Part shown: piece after piece, positions 1 through 8,171 of the stretch | Numbering within the stretch: position 1 is the first letter of the stretch | How the letters are laid out: each line of letters begins with the position of its first letter | Origin: Lysobacteraceae bacterium | GTDB taxonomy: Bacteria; Pseudomonadota; Gammaproteobacteria; Xanthomonadales; Rhodanobacteraceae | DNA: 34,913 bases | Reading direction: 5' to 3' | NCBI GenBank assembly: GCA_028870665.1 | Contig: JAGWPB010000030.1 | Coordinates: forward strand, 1-34,913 | Program-made: the position numbers and the translations under genes | The notes under the pieces: generated by a model | Told to the model about the DNA's origin: nothing | What the model saw: the letters and a program-made list of their open reading frames with translations, nothing else | Databases searched by the model: none

Positions 1-375
1 GACATGGGTGATCCGGTACGCATCCGTGATCTTGCCGAACAGATGATCCGTCTGGCGGGCAAGCAGCCGGGTCGCGACGTCGCCATCGTCTACACCGGCC
101 TGCGACCCGGCGAGAAGCTGTTCGAGGAGCTGTTCCATCCGCAAGAGCAGTACGCGCCGACCGCGCACGCCAAATTGTTCCTGGCGCAACCGCGCGCGCT
201 GGAGCCGCAGCAAGTCGACGCCGCGCTGCGCGAAGCGCGCGCCGCGGTGGATGTCTTCGACGAGGAGGCCCTGCGGCGGATGCTGGGGCGCCTGCTGCCG
301 GCGTTCCAGCCCGGGCCTGCCGACGCGCCGCCCTCCCCGTTGCCAGCAACGATCCTGCAAGGAGATTCAGCATGA
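1..375 (+). CDS. Nucleotide-sugar epimerase/dehydratase (CapD/WbpM family), C-terminal end only
   Basis: The reading frame is open from the first base, so the gene begins before the window and only the last 124 residues are seen. The conserved DMGDPVRIRDLAEQMIRLAG stretch, followed by TGLRPGEKLFEEL, is the C-terminal signature of the membrane-bound polysaccharide-biosynthesis dehydratases (CapD, WbpM, FlaA1-like). These act on UDP-sugars for O-antigen or capsule. The NAD-binding Rossmann part is outside the window. The stop overlaps the galU start as ATGA, so the two are translationally coupled and belong to one surface-polysaccharide operon. The family call is secure; the exact sugar substrate cannot be told. 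Confidence 0.9.
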   Translation, partial: DMGDPVRIRDLAEQMIRLAGKQPGRDVAIVYTGLRPGEKLFEELFHPQEQYAPTAHAKLFLAQPRALEPQQVDAALREARAAVDVFDEEALRRMLGRLLPAFQPGPADAPPSPLPATILQGDSA

Positions 376-1244
376 GCCGCCCCCTGCGCAAGGTGGTGTT
401 CCCGGTCGCCGGACTCGGCACGCGCTTCCTGCCGGCGACCAAGGTGATCGCCAAGGAAATGCTGCCGGTACTCGACCGGCCGCTGATCCAGTATGCCGTC
501 GACGAGGCGGTGGAGGCCGGTGCCGATACCCTGGTGTTCGTCACCAACCGCTACAAGCACGCCATCGCCGATTATTTCGACAAGGCCTATGAGCTGGAAA
601 CCAAGCTGGCCGAAGCCGGCAAGGTCGATCTGCTCGAGATTGTGCGCAGCGTGTTGCCCGGGCACGTACGCTGCGTCTTCGTTACCCAGCCCGAGGCACT
701 GGGGCTTGGCCATGCCGTGCTCTGCGCGCGTGCCGTCGTCGGCGACGAGCCGTTCGGCGTGATCCTGCCCGATGACCTGATCCGCGCCCGCGGTGCCGGT
801 GTGATGCGGCAGATGGCGGAGATGGCGGCCACCCACGGCAGCGGCGTGGTCGCTGTCGAGGAGGTGCCCGCGGACCAGACGCATCGTTACGGCATTGTCG
901 CCGTCGATCCGGTCGGCGGGCGCGCCGGGCGCATTCGTCACCTGGTCGAGAAGCCGAAGCCCGCGGCCGCACCGTCCAGGCTTGCCATCGTCGGCCGCTA
1001 TCTGCTGCCGCCGCGCATCTTCGATCTGCTCGAAGCCACGCGACCGGGCCTGGGCGGCGAGATCCAGCTGACCGATGCGCTCGAGTCCCTGGCCCAGGAG
1101 CAGGAACTGCTCGCCTATCGCTTCGCCGGCGAGCGCTTCGATTGCGGCAACAAGCTGGGCCTGGTGCGCGCGACGCTGCATCTGGCGATGGATGATCCGC
1201 AGCTGGCGGCCGCAGTGCGCGAGTTCGTCGCGGCGCATGGCTGA
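372..1244 (+). CDS. galU: UTP--glucose-1-phosphate uridylyltransferase GalU
   Basis: This 290-residue protein has the usual length of bacterial GalU. It makes UDP-glucose from UTP and glucose-1-phosphate in the cytoplasm, feeding LPS, exopolysaccharide and trehalose or glucan synthesis. The nucleotide-binding loop GLGTRFLPATK lies near residues 14-24. It is followed by QPEALGLGHAV, the VEKPKP lysine motif, GGEIQLTDA and the FDCGNKLG end motif. The start ATG overlaps the stop of the upstream dehydratase gene, and GGAG at 361-364 serves as ribosome-binding site. The downstream oxidase gene starts inside the last codons of galU. Nothing is missing from the active site as far as I can read it. 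Confidence 0.96.
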   Translation: MSRPLRKVVFPVAGLGTRFLPATKVIAKEMLPVLDRPLIQYAVDEAVEAGADTLVFVTNRYKHAIADYFDKAYELETKLAEAGKVDLLEIVRSVLPGHVRCVFVTQPEALGLGHAVLCARAVVGDEPFGVILPDDLIRARGAGVMRQMAEMAATHGSGVVAVEEVPADQTHRYGIVAVDPVGGRAGRIRHLVEKPKPAAAPSRLAIVGRYLLPPRIFDLLEATRPGLGGEIQLTDALESLAQEQELLAYRFAGERFDCGNKLGLVRATLHLAMDDPQLAAAVREFVAAHG

Positions 1245-2535
1245 CCTGCGCCCCACCGCCGCTGACAGCATCTACGCCGCGCAAGCGCCGCTCAGCTATG
1301 GCTATCCCAGCCTCGGTGGCCACATCGAGGCCGAGGTGGCGATCGTCGGCGGCGGCTATGCCGGCCTGGCCACCGCGCTGGGCCTGGCTGAACGCGGGGT
1401 CAAGGGCGTGGTGCTGCTGGAAGCCGAGCGCGTCGGTTTTGGCGCCTCCGGCCGCAACGGCGGTTTCGTGTTCGGCGGCTATTCGCTGGGCGGCGAGGAG
1501 CTGGTGCGGCGTCTGGGCCGGGAACGTGCGCGGGCGCTGTATCTGGCCACCCAGCATGCGGTCCGGCTGATTCGTGCGCGGATCCAGCGCTATACGATCG
1601 CCTGCGCGGCCAACGACGCCGGTGTTCTGTGTGCCAACTGGTTCCGCGATCCCGAGGTGCTGCGTCGCCGTCAGCGCCAGCTGGCCGAGGATTTCGGTAT
1701 CGAGTGGGAGTGGGTCGAGCCCGATGCGTTGCGCGAGATCGTGCGCAGTGACCGCTACCACGGAGCGCTGTACGAGCGCGACGCGCTGCATCTGGACCCG
1801 CTGGCCTTTGCGCGCGGGCTGGCGCAGGCGGCGACCGCGCAGGGCGTGACGCTGCGCGAGGCCTCGCGGGTGCTGCGTCTGGAGCGCGGCGGCGGCGGTT
1901 TTCATCTGCACACCGGTGGTGGGCGCGTCGCTGCGCCCCAGGTGGTGCTGGCCACCGGCGGCTACCTGGCTGGTCTCGATCCGCAGGCCGATCGCGCGGT
2001 CTTGCCGATTGCCACCTACGTCATGGCGACCGAACCGCTGGGCGGGCGGCTGGCCGATTGCGTACGCAGTGCGGCGGCCGTTTACGACACCCGCTTCGCC
2101 TTCGATTACTGGCGCCCACTGGCCGACACGCGCCTGCTGTGGGGTGGTCGCATCTCGGTTCGCGACCGCCGGCCCGAGGACGTGCGGCGGCTGCTTTACC
2201 ACGACATGCTGAAGGTGTTTCCGCAGCTCGAGGGCAGTCGCGTCGAATACGGGTGGTCCGGCCTGATGAGTTACGCCCGCCACCAGATGCCGCAGATCGG
2301 CGGTGACGGTCGCGGGCTGTGGTGGGCGCAGGCCTTCGGCGGCCATGGCCTGGCACCGACCACGCTGGCCGGCGAACTGCTGGCCGCGGCGATCAGCCGC
2401 GACGACGACGCCTGGCGCCTGTTCGAGCCGTTCGGCCTGACCTCGGTGCAGCGACCGCTGGGCTATCTGGCCGCCCAGGCACGCTACGCGTGGCTGCAGC
2501 ATCTCGATGCGCGCAAGGAGCGCCGGGACGCCTGA
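1237..2535 (+). CDS. FAD-dependent oxidoreductase, DAO family (gamma-glutamylputrescine oxidase-like)
   Basis: The protein has 432 residues. After about 30 N-terminal residues comes the dinucleotide-binding motif VAIVGGGYAGLATALGLAERG (glycines near 38-43), with an acidic residue ending the second strand (LLEAE). GASGRNGGFV and the C-terminal FGGHGLAPT motif bind FAD in the DAO/glycine oxidase superfamily. The layout resembles PuuB-type gamma-glutamylputrescine oxidases and related amine or amino-acid oxidases; the substrate is not decided by sequence. The frame is open further upstream, but the ATG at 1237 overlaps the galU stop by 8 bases and gives the family's usual N-terminus, so I chose it. 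Coupling to galU is probably a matter of operon packing and not of shared pathway. Confidence 0.85.
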   Translation: MADLRPTAADSIYAAQAPLSYGYPSLGGHIEAEVAIVGGGYAGLATALGLAERGVKGVVLLEAERVGFGASGRNGGFVFGGYSLGGEELVRRLGRERARALYLATQHAVRLIRARIQRYTIACAANDAGVLCANWFRDPEVLRRRQRQLAEDFGIEWEWVEPDALREIVRSDRYHGALYERDALHLDPLAFARGLAQAATAQGVTLREASRVLRLERGGGGFHLHTGGGRVAAPQVVLATGGYLAGLDPQADRAVLPIATYVMATEPLGGRLADCVRSAAAVYDTRFAFDYWRPLADTRLLWGGRISVRDRRPEDVRRLLYHDMLKVFPQLEGSRVEYGWSGLMSYARHQMPQIGGDGRGLWWAQAFGGHGLAPTTLAGELLAAAISRDDDAWRLFEPFGLTSVQRPLGYLAAQARYAWLQHLDARKERRDA

Positions 2536-2539
2536 TCGC

Positions 2540-2570
2540 GGCTGCACAGTGGGGGCAGCCGAGGCGGCTG
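2540..2570. other. Alternative short hairpins in a 151-base gap
   Basis: The gap 2536-2686 follows the oxidase gene. It contains GGCTGC (2540-2545) pairing with GCAGCC (2555-2560), and an overlapping CAGCCG (2556-2561) pairing with CGGCTG (2565-2570). The two stems are mutually exclusive. There is no T-run, so a terminator cannot be claimed. I see no clear promoter or Shine-Dalgarno sequence in the rest of the gap. Confidence 0.25.
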
Positions 2571-2686
2571 TCGTTCGACGCGCGGCGGCGTGTGCATCGC
2601 GATCCAGGTTCCGAGCGAGTCGCTGCAAGCGCATGACATGCGGGTGCTCGCGTTCGTGCCGCGATGTGCGCCATCATCAACGCCCG

Positions 2687-3091
2687 ATGCCTTCGAATCT
2701 GCCCGCACAGACCGCACCCCTGGGCACCCTGCCGGGTGCTTCCGTACCCGCCGAGTGGGTGCGTGCGCTGACTGCGCCGCTGCATCGTCGCCGCTGGTGG
2801 TGCTGGGGCTTCGCCGTCCTGCTGCTGGGTTTCGGCGTGATCAAGCTCTGGCACGGCAGCTGGCTGAATGCGCTGGTCGCGCTCAGCGGGGCGCTGTCGG
2901 CGTGGTTCCTGTTTCGCGCAGCTTCGGTGCTCAGCGTGGCGCACGCCAGTCTGCGGCCCGAGGATGCCCGGGCCGGGTTTGCCGCGCTGGCGCGCTACTT
3001 CCTGCTGTCGGCGCTGACCAGCGCACTGGGACTGCTGCTGTTGATCGGCGCCATCGTCGAGGCCCTTGCGCAGGTGGCCCATGGCCTCTGA
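2687..3091 (+). CDS. Small membrane protein of unknown function
   Basis: This 134-residue protein is not recognised. After a 35-residue Pro/Ala-rich cytosolic or periplasmic tail it has three hydrophobic stretches (about 38-54, 60-80 and 104-126). HRRRWWCW precedes the first one, so an inside-positive N-terminus is likely. The frame is open upstream to 2507, but that part is Arg/Cys-rich nonsense, and the ATG at 2687 is the sensible start. No good ribosome-binding site precedes it. The last 11 bases overlap the start of the next gene, which also codes for a small membrane protein of nearly the same size, so the two probably work together or form one complex. Confidence 0.7.
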   Translation: MPSNLPAQTAPLGTLPGASVPAEWVRALTAPLHRRRWWCWGFAVLLLGFGVIKLWHGSWLNALVALSGALSAWFLFRAASVLSVAHASLRPEDARAGFAALARYFLLSALTSALGLLLLIGAIVEALAQVAHGL

Positions 3092-3494
3092 AGCCGCGCC
3101 GGCCGCGGCTGCAGCGCCCACGCCGCGGACTGCAGGCGAGGTCGCCCTGTTCGCTGCCACCATCGCACCGCTGGCGCGCGCCACCTTCTGGATACGCGCC
3201 TGCGGCGTGTTCAACGGTGTGCTGGCGGTCTTGCTGACGCTGACCGTCATCGGCCTGCCGTTCGGCGCCGCGCTGGCCTGGGTGGCCTTCCTCGAATTCC
3301 GCGCCGCATCGCGGCTCGACGCCGCACGCCTGCGGCCCGCGGCGCCCGACGGCATCGACCAGGCCGCCGCCGCGGTCAACGACATCGCCTTGCACTACAT
3401 CGCGCAGGCGATAATCACCACGCTGATGATCGTGGCCTTGCTGGCCGCCCTTGCCCTGCTCGCCCCGCTGCTTGGCAAGACGCTGCCGGTCTGA
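3081..3494 (+). CDS. Small membrane protein of unknown function, partner of the preceding gene
   Basis: The product has 137 residues. It has an Ala/Pro-rich N-terminal tail, a long hydrophobic region (about 36-75, probably two helices turning at a Gly-Leu-Pro-Phe-Gly), an amphipathic middle (76-104) and a C-terminal membrane segment (about 105-131). It resembles small bacterial DUF families of three- or four-helix membrane proteins, but I cannot name one. The ATG at 3081 overlaps the preceding gene by 11 bases, implying coupled translation. It ends facing the thiolase gene. Function is unknown. Confidence 0.7.
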   Translation: MASEAAPAAAAAPTPRTAGEVALFAATIAPLARATFWIRACGVFNGVLAVLLTLTVIGLPFGAALAWVAFLEFRAASRLDAARLRPAAPDGIDQAAAAVNDIALHYIAQAIITTLMIVALLAALALLAPLLGKTLPV

Positions 3495-3495
3495 T

Positions 3496-3529
3496 CGTGG
3501 CGCCAGCTCGGGATGCCGGGGCCGCCACG
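3496..3529. terminator. Possible shared terminator hairpin between convergent genes
   Basis: CGTGGCG (3496-3502) and CGCCACG (3523-3529) form a perfect 7-bp stem around a 20-base GC-rich loop. It starts two bases after the stop of the small membrane-protein gene and lies just after the thiolase gene on the other strand. There is no T-run on either side, so this is position plus symmetry only. Confidence 0.35.
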
Positions 3530-3561
3530 GTCATGATGAACGCGATGGCATGGTTGCCCGC

Positions 3562-4758
3562 TCACACCGCCTCGAGCACCATCGCGTAGCCCATGCCGGT
3601 GCCGATGCACATGGTCACCATGCCGTACTTCTGCCTGCGCCGGCGCAGGCCGTGCACGACCGTCGCGGTCAGCTTGGCGCCGGTCGCACCCAGCGGATGA
3701 CCCAGCGCGATCGCGCCGCCCAGCGGATTGACCCGCGCCGGATCGAGGCCGATATCGCGGATCACGGCCAGCGATTGCGCGGCGAAAGCCTCGTTGAGCT
3801 CGATCCAGTCCAGCTGGTCGCGACGGATGCTGGCGAGCTTGAGCGCGCGCGGGATCGCCTCCTTGGGGCCGATGCCCATGATCTCCGGCGGTACGCCGGC
3901 CACCGATGCGCCGACGAAGCGCGCCAGCGGCGTCAGGCCGTAGTCCTTGAGCGCCTGTGCGCTGGCCAGCAGCACCGCGCCGGCGCCGTCGGACATCTGC
4001 GAGCTGTTGCCGGCCGTCACGCTGCCACCGGCGCGGAACACCGTTTTCAGCTTCGACAGACCGTCGAGGCTGGTGTCCTTGCGCGGGCCCTCGTCGGTAT
4101 CGATGCGGCGCCGGTCGGCCTTGATCGCATGCGTGGCCAGATCGGGGTAGTGATCGTCCAGCGTGTACGGCGCGATCTCCTCGGCGAACTCGCCCGCAGC
4201 GATCGCCGCCAGCGCGCGCTGGTGGCTCTGCAGGGCGAAGGCGTCCTGGTCCTCGCGGCTGACCTTCCAGCGCTCGGCGACTTTCTCGGCGGTGATGCCC
4301 ATGCCGTAGGCGATGGCGATGTGCTCGTTGTCGAACACGGCCGGGTTGATCGCCGGGCGATGCCCCATCATCGGCACCATGCTCATGCTCTCGGTGCCGC
4401 AGGCCAGCATCAGGTCGGCCTCGCCGAGGCGGATGCGGTCGGCGGCCATCGCCACCGCCTGCGCGCCCGACGAGCAGAAGCGGTTGACGGTCACGCCCGG
4501 GACCGTGTCCGGCAGGCCGGCCAGCAGCAGGCCGATGCGGGCGACGTTCATGCCCTGCTCGGCCTCGGGCATGGCGCAACCGACGATCACGTCGCCGATA
4601 CGCTGCGGATCGACACTCGGCGCCTTGGCCAGCGCGGCGCGGATCACGTGCGCCAGCAGATCGTCAGGCCGGGTGTTGCGGAACACGCCGCGCGGCGCCT
4701 TGCCGATCGGCGTGCGGATAGCGGCGACGATGTAGGCGTCCTGGATTTGCTTGGTCAT
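3562..4758 (-). CDS. Acetyl-CoA C-acyltransferase (3-ketoacyl-CoA thiolase, FadA-type)
   Basis: The 398-residue thiolase carries the acyl-accepting cysteine in VNRFCSSGAQ (C95). NEAFA, GHPLGATGA (H354) and the second catalytic cysteine in CIGTGMGY (C384) are also present, so the enzyme should be active. It cleaves 3-ketoacyl-CoA with CoA in the last step of beta-oxidation. An in-frame ATG six codons upstream exists, but the start at 4758 has GGAGA seven bases before it and matches the family N-terminus. The upstream gene on the same strand supplies the two preceding beta-oxidation activities. The 301-base spacer between them holds repeats but no obvious promoter. Confidence 0.94.
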   Translation of the reverse strand: MTKQIQDAYIVAAIRTPIGKAPRGVFRNTRPDDLLAHVIRAALAKAPSVDPQRIGDVIVGCAMPEAEQGMNVARIGLLLAGLPDTVPGVTVNRFCSSGAQAVAMAADRIRLGEADLMLACGTESMSMVPMMGHRPAINPAVFDNEHIAIAYGMGITAEKVAERWKVSREDQDAFALQSHQRALAAIAAGEFAEEIAPYTLDDHYPDLATHAIKADRRRIDTDEGPRKDTSLDGLSKLKTVFRAGGSVTAGNSSQMSDGAGAVLLASAQALKDYGLTPLARFVGASVAGVPPEIMGIGPKEAIPRALKLASIRRDQLDWIELNEAFAAQSLAVIRDIGLDPARVNPLGGAIALGHPLGATGAKLTATVVHGLRRRRQKYGMVTMCIGTGMGYAMVLEAV

Positions 4759-5059
4759 GCTTGATCTCCAGAGCATTGAGTCCGCGAAGGACGCGAAGAC
4801 CGCGAAGGCTTTATCGATGATGGATCTTGTGCGGTCGCGCGCGTCGTGGAGCGGTGGGCTGAGATTTCGATGGCTGGGATGTGCGGGTTTGCGAAGGGCG
4901 CCAAGGTCGTGAAAAAAGCATCAAGTCCTGAAATTTCGCGCCCTCTGCGGTCTTCGCGGACAACCGCATTCATGGGTCCGCAAAGGACGCCAAGAACGCG
5001 AAGATGTCGGTCGGATGAAGATCCATCGCGCGCATTGCGGTCTTCGCGGACACTGGCTC
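4759..5059. repeat. Intergenic repeat cluster built on a 9-base unit (GCGAAGNNC-like)
   Basis: This gene-free 301-base spacer inside the fatty-acid operon holds five related units. Three read forward: 4780-4808 (start GTCCGCGAAGGACGCGAAG), 4886-4914 (degenerate) and 4976-5003 (start GTCCGCAAAGGACGCCAAG). Two read in the opposite direction as the identical 15-mer GCGGTCTTCGCGGAC at 4947-4961 and 5037-5051, exactly 90 bases apart. The inverted copies equal the forward unit minus one 9-base step. Forward and inverted units can pair in the transcript. Short open frames across the region translate the repeat and have no coding character. Such GCGAAG-periodic repeats recur between genes in many proteobacteria, as I recall. 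Confidence 0.7.
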
Positions 5060-7423
5060 TCAGTTCCTCAGCGGCTTGCCGGTGGTCAGGGTGTGCTGGA
5101 TGCGCGCCTGGGTCTTGGGCATCTGCGCCAATTCGACGAAGTGCTTGCGCTCGAGACGCAGCAGCCAGTCCTCGTCGACGGCCGCGCCACGTTCGATCGC
5201 ACCGCCGCAGAGGGTGTCGGCGATGCGCGCGGCGATCTCGTAATCGTGCTCGGAGATGAAGCGGCCCTCGAGCATGTTGACCAGCAGCATCTTCAGGCTG
5301 GCGGTGCCGACTTCACCGGCGACCGGAATCGCGCGTGCCGGCAGCGGCGGGCGCCAGCCGGACTCGGCCAGCGCGGCGGCGACGCTCTTTGCCACATACA
5401 GCTGCTCGAACGCGTTGAACACCACCACGTCGCTGTCGCGCAGCAGGCCCATCTGCTTGGCTTCCAGCGCGGAGCCCGAGACCTTGGCCATGGCCACGGT
5501 CTCGAAGATGCGTTTGACGCCTTCGAAGGGATCGCTCGCCAGCCCGCAGCGCGCGGCGATCTCCTTCAGGCCGCCGCCCGCCGGCAGCAGGCCCACACCG
5601 GCCTCGACCAGGCCGATGTAGCTCTCCAGCGCCGCGACCGTGCGTGCCGAGTGCATCTGGAATTCGCAACCGCCGCCCAGCGCCATGCCGCGCACCGCAG
5701 CCACCACCGGCACCAGCGCATACTTGATGCGCATGCTGGTGGCCTGGAAGTTGGCGATCATCGACTCGAAGTCGGCGATCCTGCCGGCCTGCAGCAGGCC
5801 CATCGCACCCTTGAGATCGGCGCCGGCCGAGAACGGCTCGCCGGATTGCCAGATCACCAGCGCCTTGAACTGGCGTTCGGACTCCTCGATCGCGCGCTGC
5901 AAGCCGTCGAGCACCGCATCGTTGACGGTATTCATCTTGGTCTTGAACGAGACGATGCCGATCTCGTCGCCCAGATGCCACAGGCGCACCCCGTCGTTCT
6001 CGAACGCGGTGGTACCGCGATCGAAGCGTTCGCCCAGCAGCGGGTCGGGGAACAGCTGGCGCTCGTAGACCGGATGCGCGGAGCGCGGCAGCGGCTTGCC
6101 CGCCTTCGGCGCAAACGAGCCGTCGGGACCATGCACTCCGCTGCGTCCGTCGGTCACCCACGCCGGCAGCGGCGCGGTGCTCATGGCCTTGCCGGCCCGG
6201 ATGTCCTCGCCGATCCAGCCGGCGACCTGCTGCCAGCCGGCGGCCTGCCAGGTCTCGAACGGACCCAGTTTCCAGCCGTAGCCCCAGCGGATGGCGAAAT
6301 CGACGTCGCGGCAGGTCTCGGCGATGTCGGCGACGTGATAGGCGGTGTAATGGAACAGGTCGCGGAAAGTCGCCCACAGGAACTGCGCCTGCGGTTCGGC
6401 GCTGGCGCGCAACTTTGCAAACTTCTCCGCAGGATCCTTGATGGCGAGCATCGCGGCAACGGTGTCGGCAATCTGTTGCGCGGAGGCGCGATAATCCTGC
6501 GCCTTGACGTCGAGCACCCCGATGTCCTTGCCGACCTTGCGATAGAAACCGGCGCCGGCCTTCTGGCCCAGCGCGCCCTTGGCGATCAGCGCGGATAGCC
6601 ATTCCGGCGCCCTGAAGTGACGGTGCCAGGGATCCTCCGGCAGGGTGTCGGCCATGGTCTTGATCACGTGCGCCATGGTGTCAAGGCCCACCACGTCGGC
6701 GGTGCGGTAGGTGGCACTCCTGGGGCGCCCGATCGCCGGGCCGGTCAGCGCATCGACGACGTCGAAGCCGAGACCGAACTGCTGGGTGTGGTGCATCGTC
6801 GCCAGCATCGAGAACACGCCGATGCGGTTGCCGATGAAATTGGGCGTGTCCTTGGCGCGCACCACGCCCTTGCCGAGCGTGGTGGTCAGGAAACCCTCGA
6901 GCGCGTCCAGGACTGCCGGATCGGTGGCGCGGTCGGGGATCATCTCGACCAGATGCATGTAGCGCGGGGGATTGAAGAAATGGATGCCGCAGAAGCGTGG
7001 GCGCAGTGCCGCAGGCAGCGCCTCGGCCATCGAGTTGATCGACAGTCCCGAGGTGTTGGACGCGACGATGACGCGCGGATTCAGATGTGGCGCGATCTTC
7101 GCGTAGAGGTCCAGTTTCCAGTCGAGGCGCTCGGCGATCGCCTCGATCACCAGGTCGCAGTCGGCGAGCAGCGCCAGATGCTCCTCGTAGTCGGCCGCCA
7201 CGATCGCCTGCGCGCGCGCCTTGTCGGCCAGTGGCGCCGGTGACAGCTTGGCGAGGTTCAGGATCGACTTCGCCGCGATGCCGTTCTTCGGAGCCTCTCT
7301 GGCGGCGAGATCGAACAGCAGCGTCTCGACGTCGGCGTTGACGAGATGGGCGGCGATCTGCGCGCCCATCACGCCGGCGCCGAGCACGGCGGCCTTGCGG
7401 ATGCGGAGAGGAGTGGGCTTCAT
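5060..7423 (-). CDS. 3-hydroxyacyl-CoA dehydrogenase / enoyl-CoA hydratase (FadN-like domain order)
   Basis: This 787-residue bifunctional beta-oxidation protein starts with the NAD-binding dehydrogenase domain (GAGVMG, 15-20) and the catalytic pair H148/E160 in HFFNPPRYMHLVE. The second 3HCDH region follows, and the enoyl-CoA hydratase fold is C-terminal. FSAGADLKG supplies the oxyanion hole, and E587 (GGGCE) and E607 (GLVEAG) are spaced 20 apart, as E144/E164 are in rat hydratase. The dehydrogenase-first order matches Bacillus FadN and not E. coli FadB, where the hydratase comes first. The frame is open 22 codons further upstream, but the ATG at 7423 begins the conserved domain. It lies 66 bases after the TetR gene and is probably co-transcribed with it. 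Confidence 0.93.
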   Translation of the reverse strand: MKPTPLRIRKAAVLGAGVMGAQIAAHLVNADVETLLFDLAAREAPKNGIAAKSILNLAKLSPAPLADKARAQAIVAADYEEHLALLADCDLVIEAIAERLDWKLDLYAKIAPHLNPRVIVASNTSGLSINSMAEALPAALRPRFCGIHFFNPPRYMHLVEMIPDRATDPAVLDALEGFLTTTLGKGVVRAKDTPNFIGNRIGVFSMLATMHHTQQFGLGFDVVDALTGPAIGRPRSATYRTADVVGLDTMAHVIKTMADTLPEDPWHRHFRAPEWLSALIAKGALGQKAGAGFYRKVGKDIGVLDVKAQDYRASAQQIADTVAAMLAIKDPAEKFAKLRASAEPQAQFLWATFRDLFHYTAYHVADIAETCRDVDFAIRWGYGWKLGPFETWQAAGWQQVAGWIGEDIRAGKAMSTAPLPAWVTDGRSGVHGPDGSFAPKAGKPLPRSAHPVYERQLFPDPLLGERFDRGTTAFENDGVRLWHLGDEIGIVSFKTKMNTVNDAVLDGLQRAIEESERQFKALVIWQSGEPFSAGADLKGAMGLLQAGRIADFESMIANFQATSMRIKYALVPVVAAVRGMALGGGCEFQMHSARTVAALESYIGLVEAGVGLLPAGGGLKEIAARCGLASDPFEGVKRIFETVAMAKVSGSALEAKQMGLLRDSDVVVFNAFEQLYVAKSVAAALAESGWRPPLPARAIPVAGEVGTASLKMLLVNMLEGRFISEHDYEIAARIADTLCGGAIERGAAVDEDWLLRLERKHFVELAQMPKTQARIQHTLTTGKPLRN

Positions 7424-7489
7424 GGAAACTCCGGGGTGGGGAAACGGGGGCGTGACTCCGGTCGCAACCGGGGCAGTGGCAATCGGCAA

Positions 7490-8110
7490 TCAGGGCGCGC
7501 GCAGGCCGGCGGCGGCGAAACGCACCAGGTGCTCGGCGGCGCGCTCGCGATGGCTCTGCTCGCTGATGCCGCTCTTGCGCTTGATGACACCGAAATCGGC
7601 CATCGCGTACGTCAGCGCGCCGGCGACGATGTCCAGCCGCCAGTACAGCTCTTCCTTGTCGAGGTGCGGCAGCATGTGGTGGAACACCACCACGAACTCG
7701 CGCAGCACGTGGCCGTAGTTGTCGGAAAGGAAACGGCGCAGACGGTCGTCATGTTCGGCGTAGGCGCGCGCCAGCACGCGCATGAAGGCGCCGCCGCCGC
7801 TGCGATCCAGCGACAGCTGCAGTGCCGGCCGGATGAAGGCGTCGAGCGCGTCCTCGAGCGTGGCGTCCGCACGCTTCTCGACCTTGGACAGTGCGGCCTG
7901 GCGGCGCGCGTTGAGGTCGTCAAGGCGGCGGCGGAACACTTCCTCGATCAGGTTTTCCTTGGATCCGAAATGGTAGTTGACGGCGGCCAGATTGACGTTG
8001 GCGGCGGCGGTCACCTGGCGCAGCGAGGCGCCGGCAAAACCGTAGCGGGCAAACAGCACTTCCGCGGCACCGAGTATGCGTTGCTTGGTGGAGAACTGGG
8101 AGGCGTTCAC
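7490..8110 (-). CDS. TetR-family regulator, PsrA-like, of fatty-acid oxidation
   Basis: The 206-residue protein has an N-terminal TetR DNA-binding domain (about residues 9-56; LRQVTAAANVNLAAVNYHFGS is the recognition part, split around the turn). Its helical ligand domain is close in pattern to Pseudomonas PsrA, a long-chain fatty-acid sensor. The start codon is GTG (8108-8110); no in-frame ATG near it fits. It heads the operon with the FadN-like and thiolase genes. A sigma70-type promoter with a palindrome CAAAC-N4-GTTTG sits directly upstream and fits the published PsrA target C/GAAAC-N2-4-GTTTG/C. Autorepression and relief by acyl ligands are therefore likely. The family is seen; the PsrA assignment is inference. 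Confidence 0.88.
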   Translation of the reverse strand: MNASQFSTKQRILGAAEVLFARYGFAGASLRQVTAAANVNLAAVNYHFGSKENLIEEVFRRRLDDLNARRQAALSKVEKRADATLEDALDAFIRPALQLSLDRSGGGAFMRVLARAYAEHDDRLRRFLSDNYGHVLREFVVVFHHMLPHLDKEELYWRLDIVAGALTYAMADFGVIKRKSGISEQSHRERAAEHLVRFAAAGLRAP

Positions 8111-8126
8111 GGCAGCCGGCGCTCGA

Positions 8127-8142
8127 TCAAACGACCGTTTGA
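8127..8142. promoter_or_regulatory. Palindromic operator for the TetR/PsrA-like regulator
   Basis: TCAAAC-GACC-GTTTGA is a perfect 16-base inverted repeat with a 4-base spacer. It abuts the -10 element of the tetR promoter, so a bound protein would cover the transcription start. The core CAAAC-N4-GTTTG equals the PsrA consensus known from pseudomonads. A second, tighter palindrome CAAAC-C-GTTTG at 8169-8179 overlaps the -35 element. Confidence 0.75.
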
Positions 8143-8171
8143 ATGATACGGGCGCTTTGCGGCGCGGTCAA
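8143..8171 (-). promoter_or_regulatory. Sigma70-type promoter of the tetR-fad operon
   Basis: On the minus strand, TTGACC (8171-8166) and TATCAT (8148-8143) are separated by exactly 17 bases. The predicted start falls inside the palindrome 8127-8142. The leader to the GTG start is about 25-30 bases. It is one of the best -35/-10 pairs I find in the window. Confidence 0.7.

Noticed and set aside
4755-4973. A small 72-codon minus-strand frame in the spacer before the thiolase gene
   Set aside because: It translates the GCGAAG repeats and overlaps the thiolase start; no coding character.
5015-6598. A 527-codon open frame on the plus strand opposite the FadN-like gene
   Set aside because: It is antisense to a fully conserved enzyme. 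Its translation is rich in His/Gln/Arg/Ala, as expected from high-GC codon shadows.
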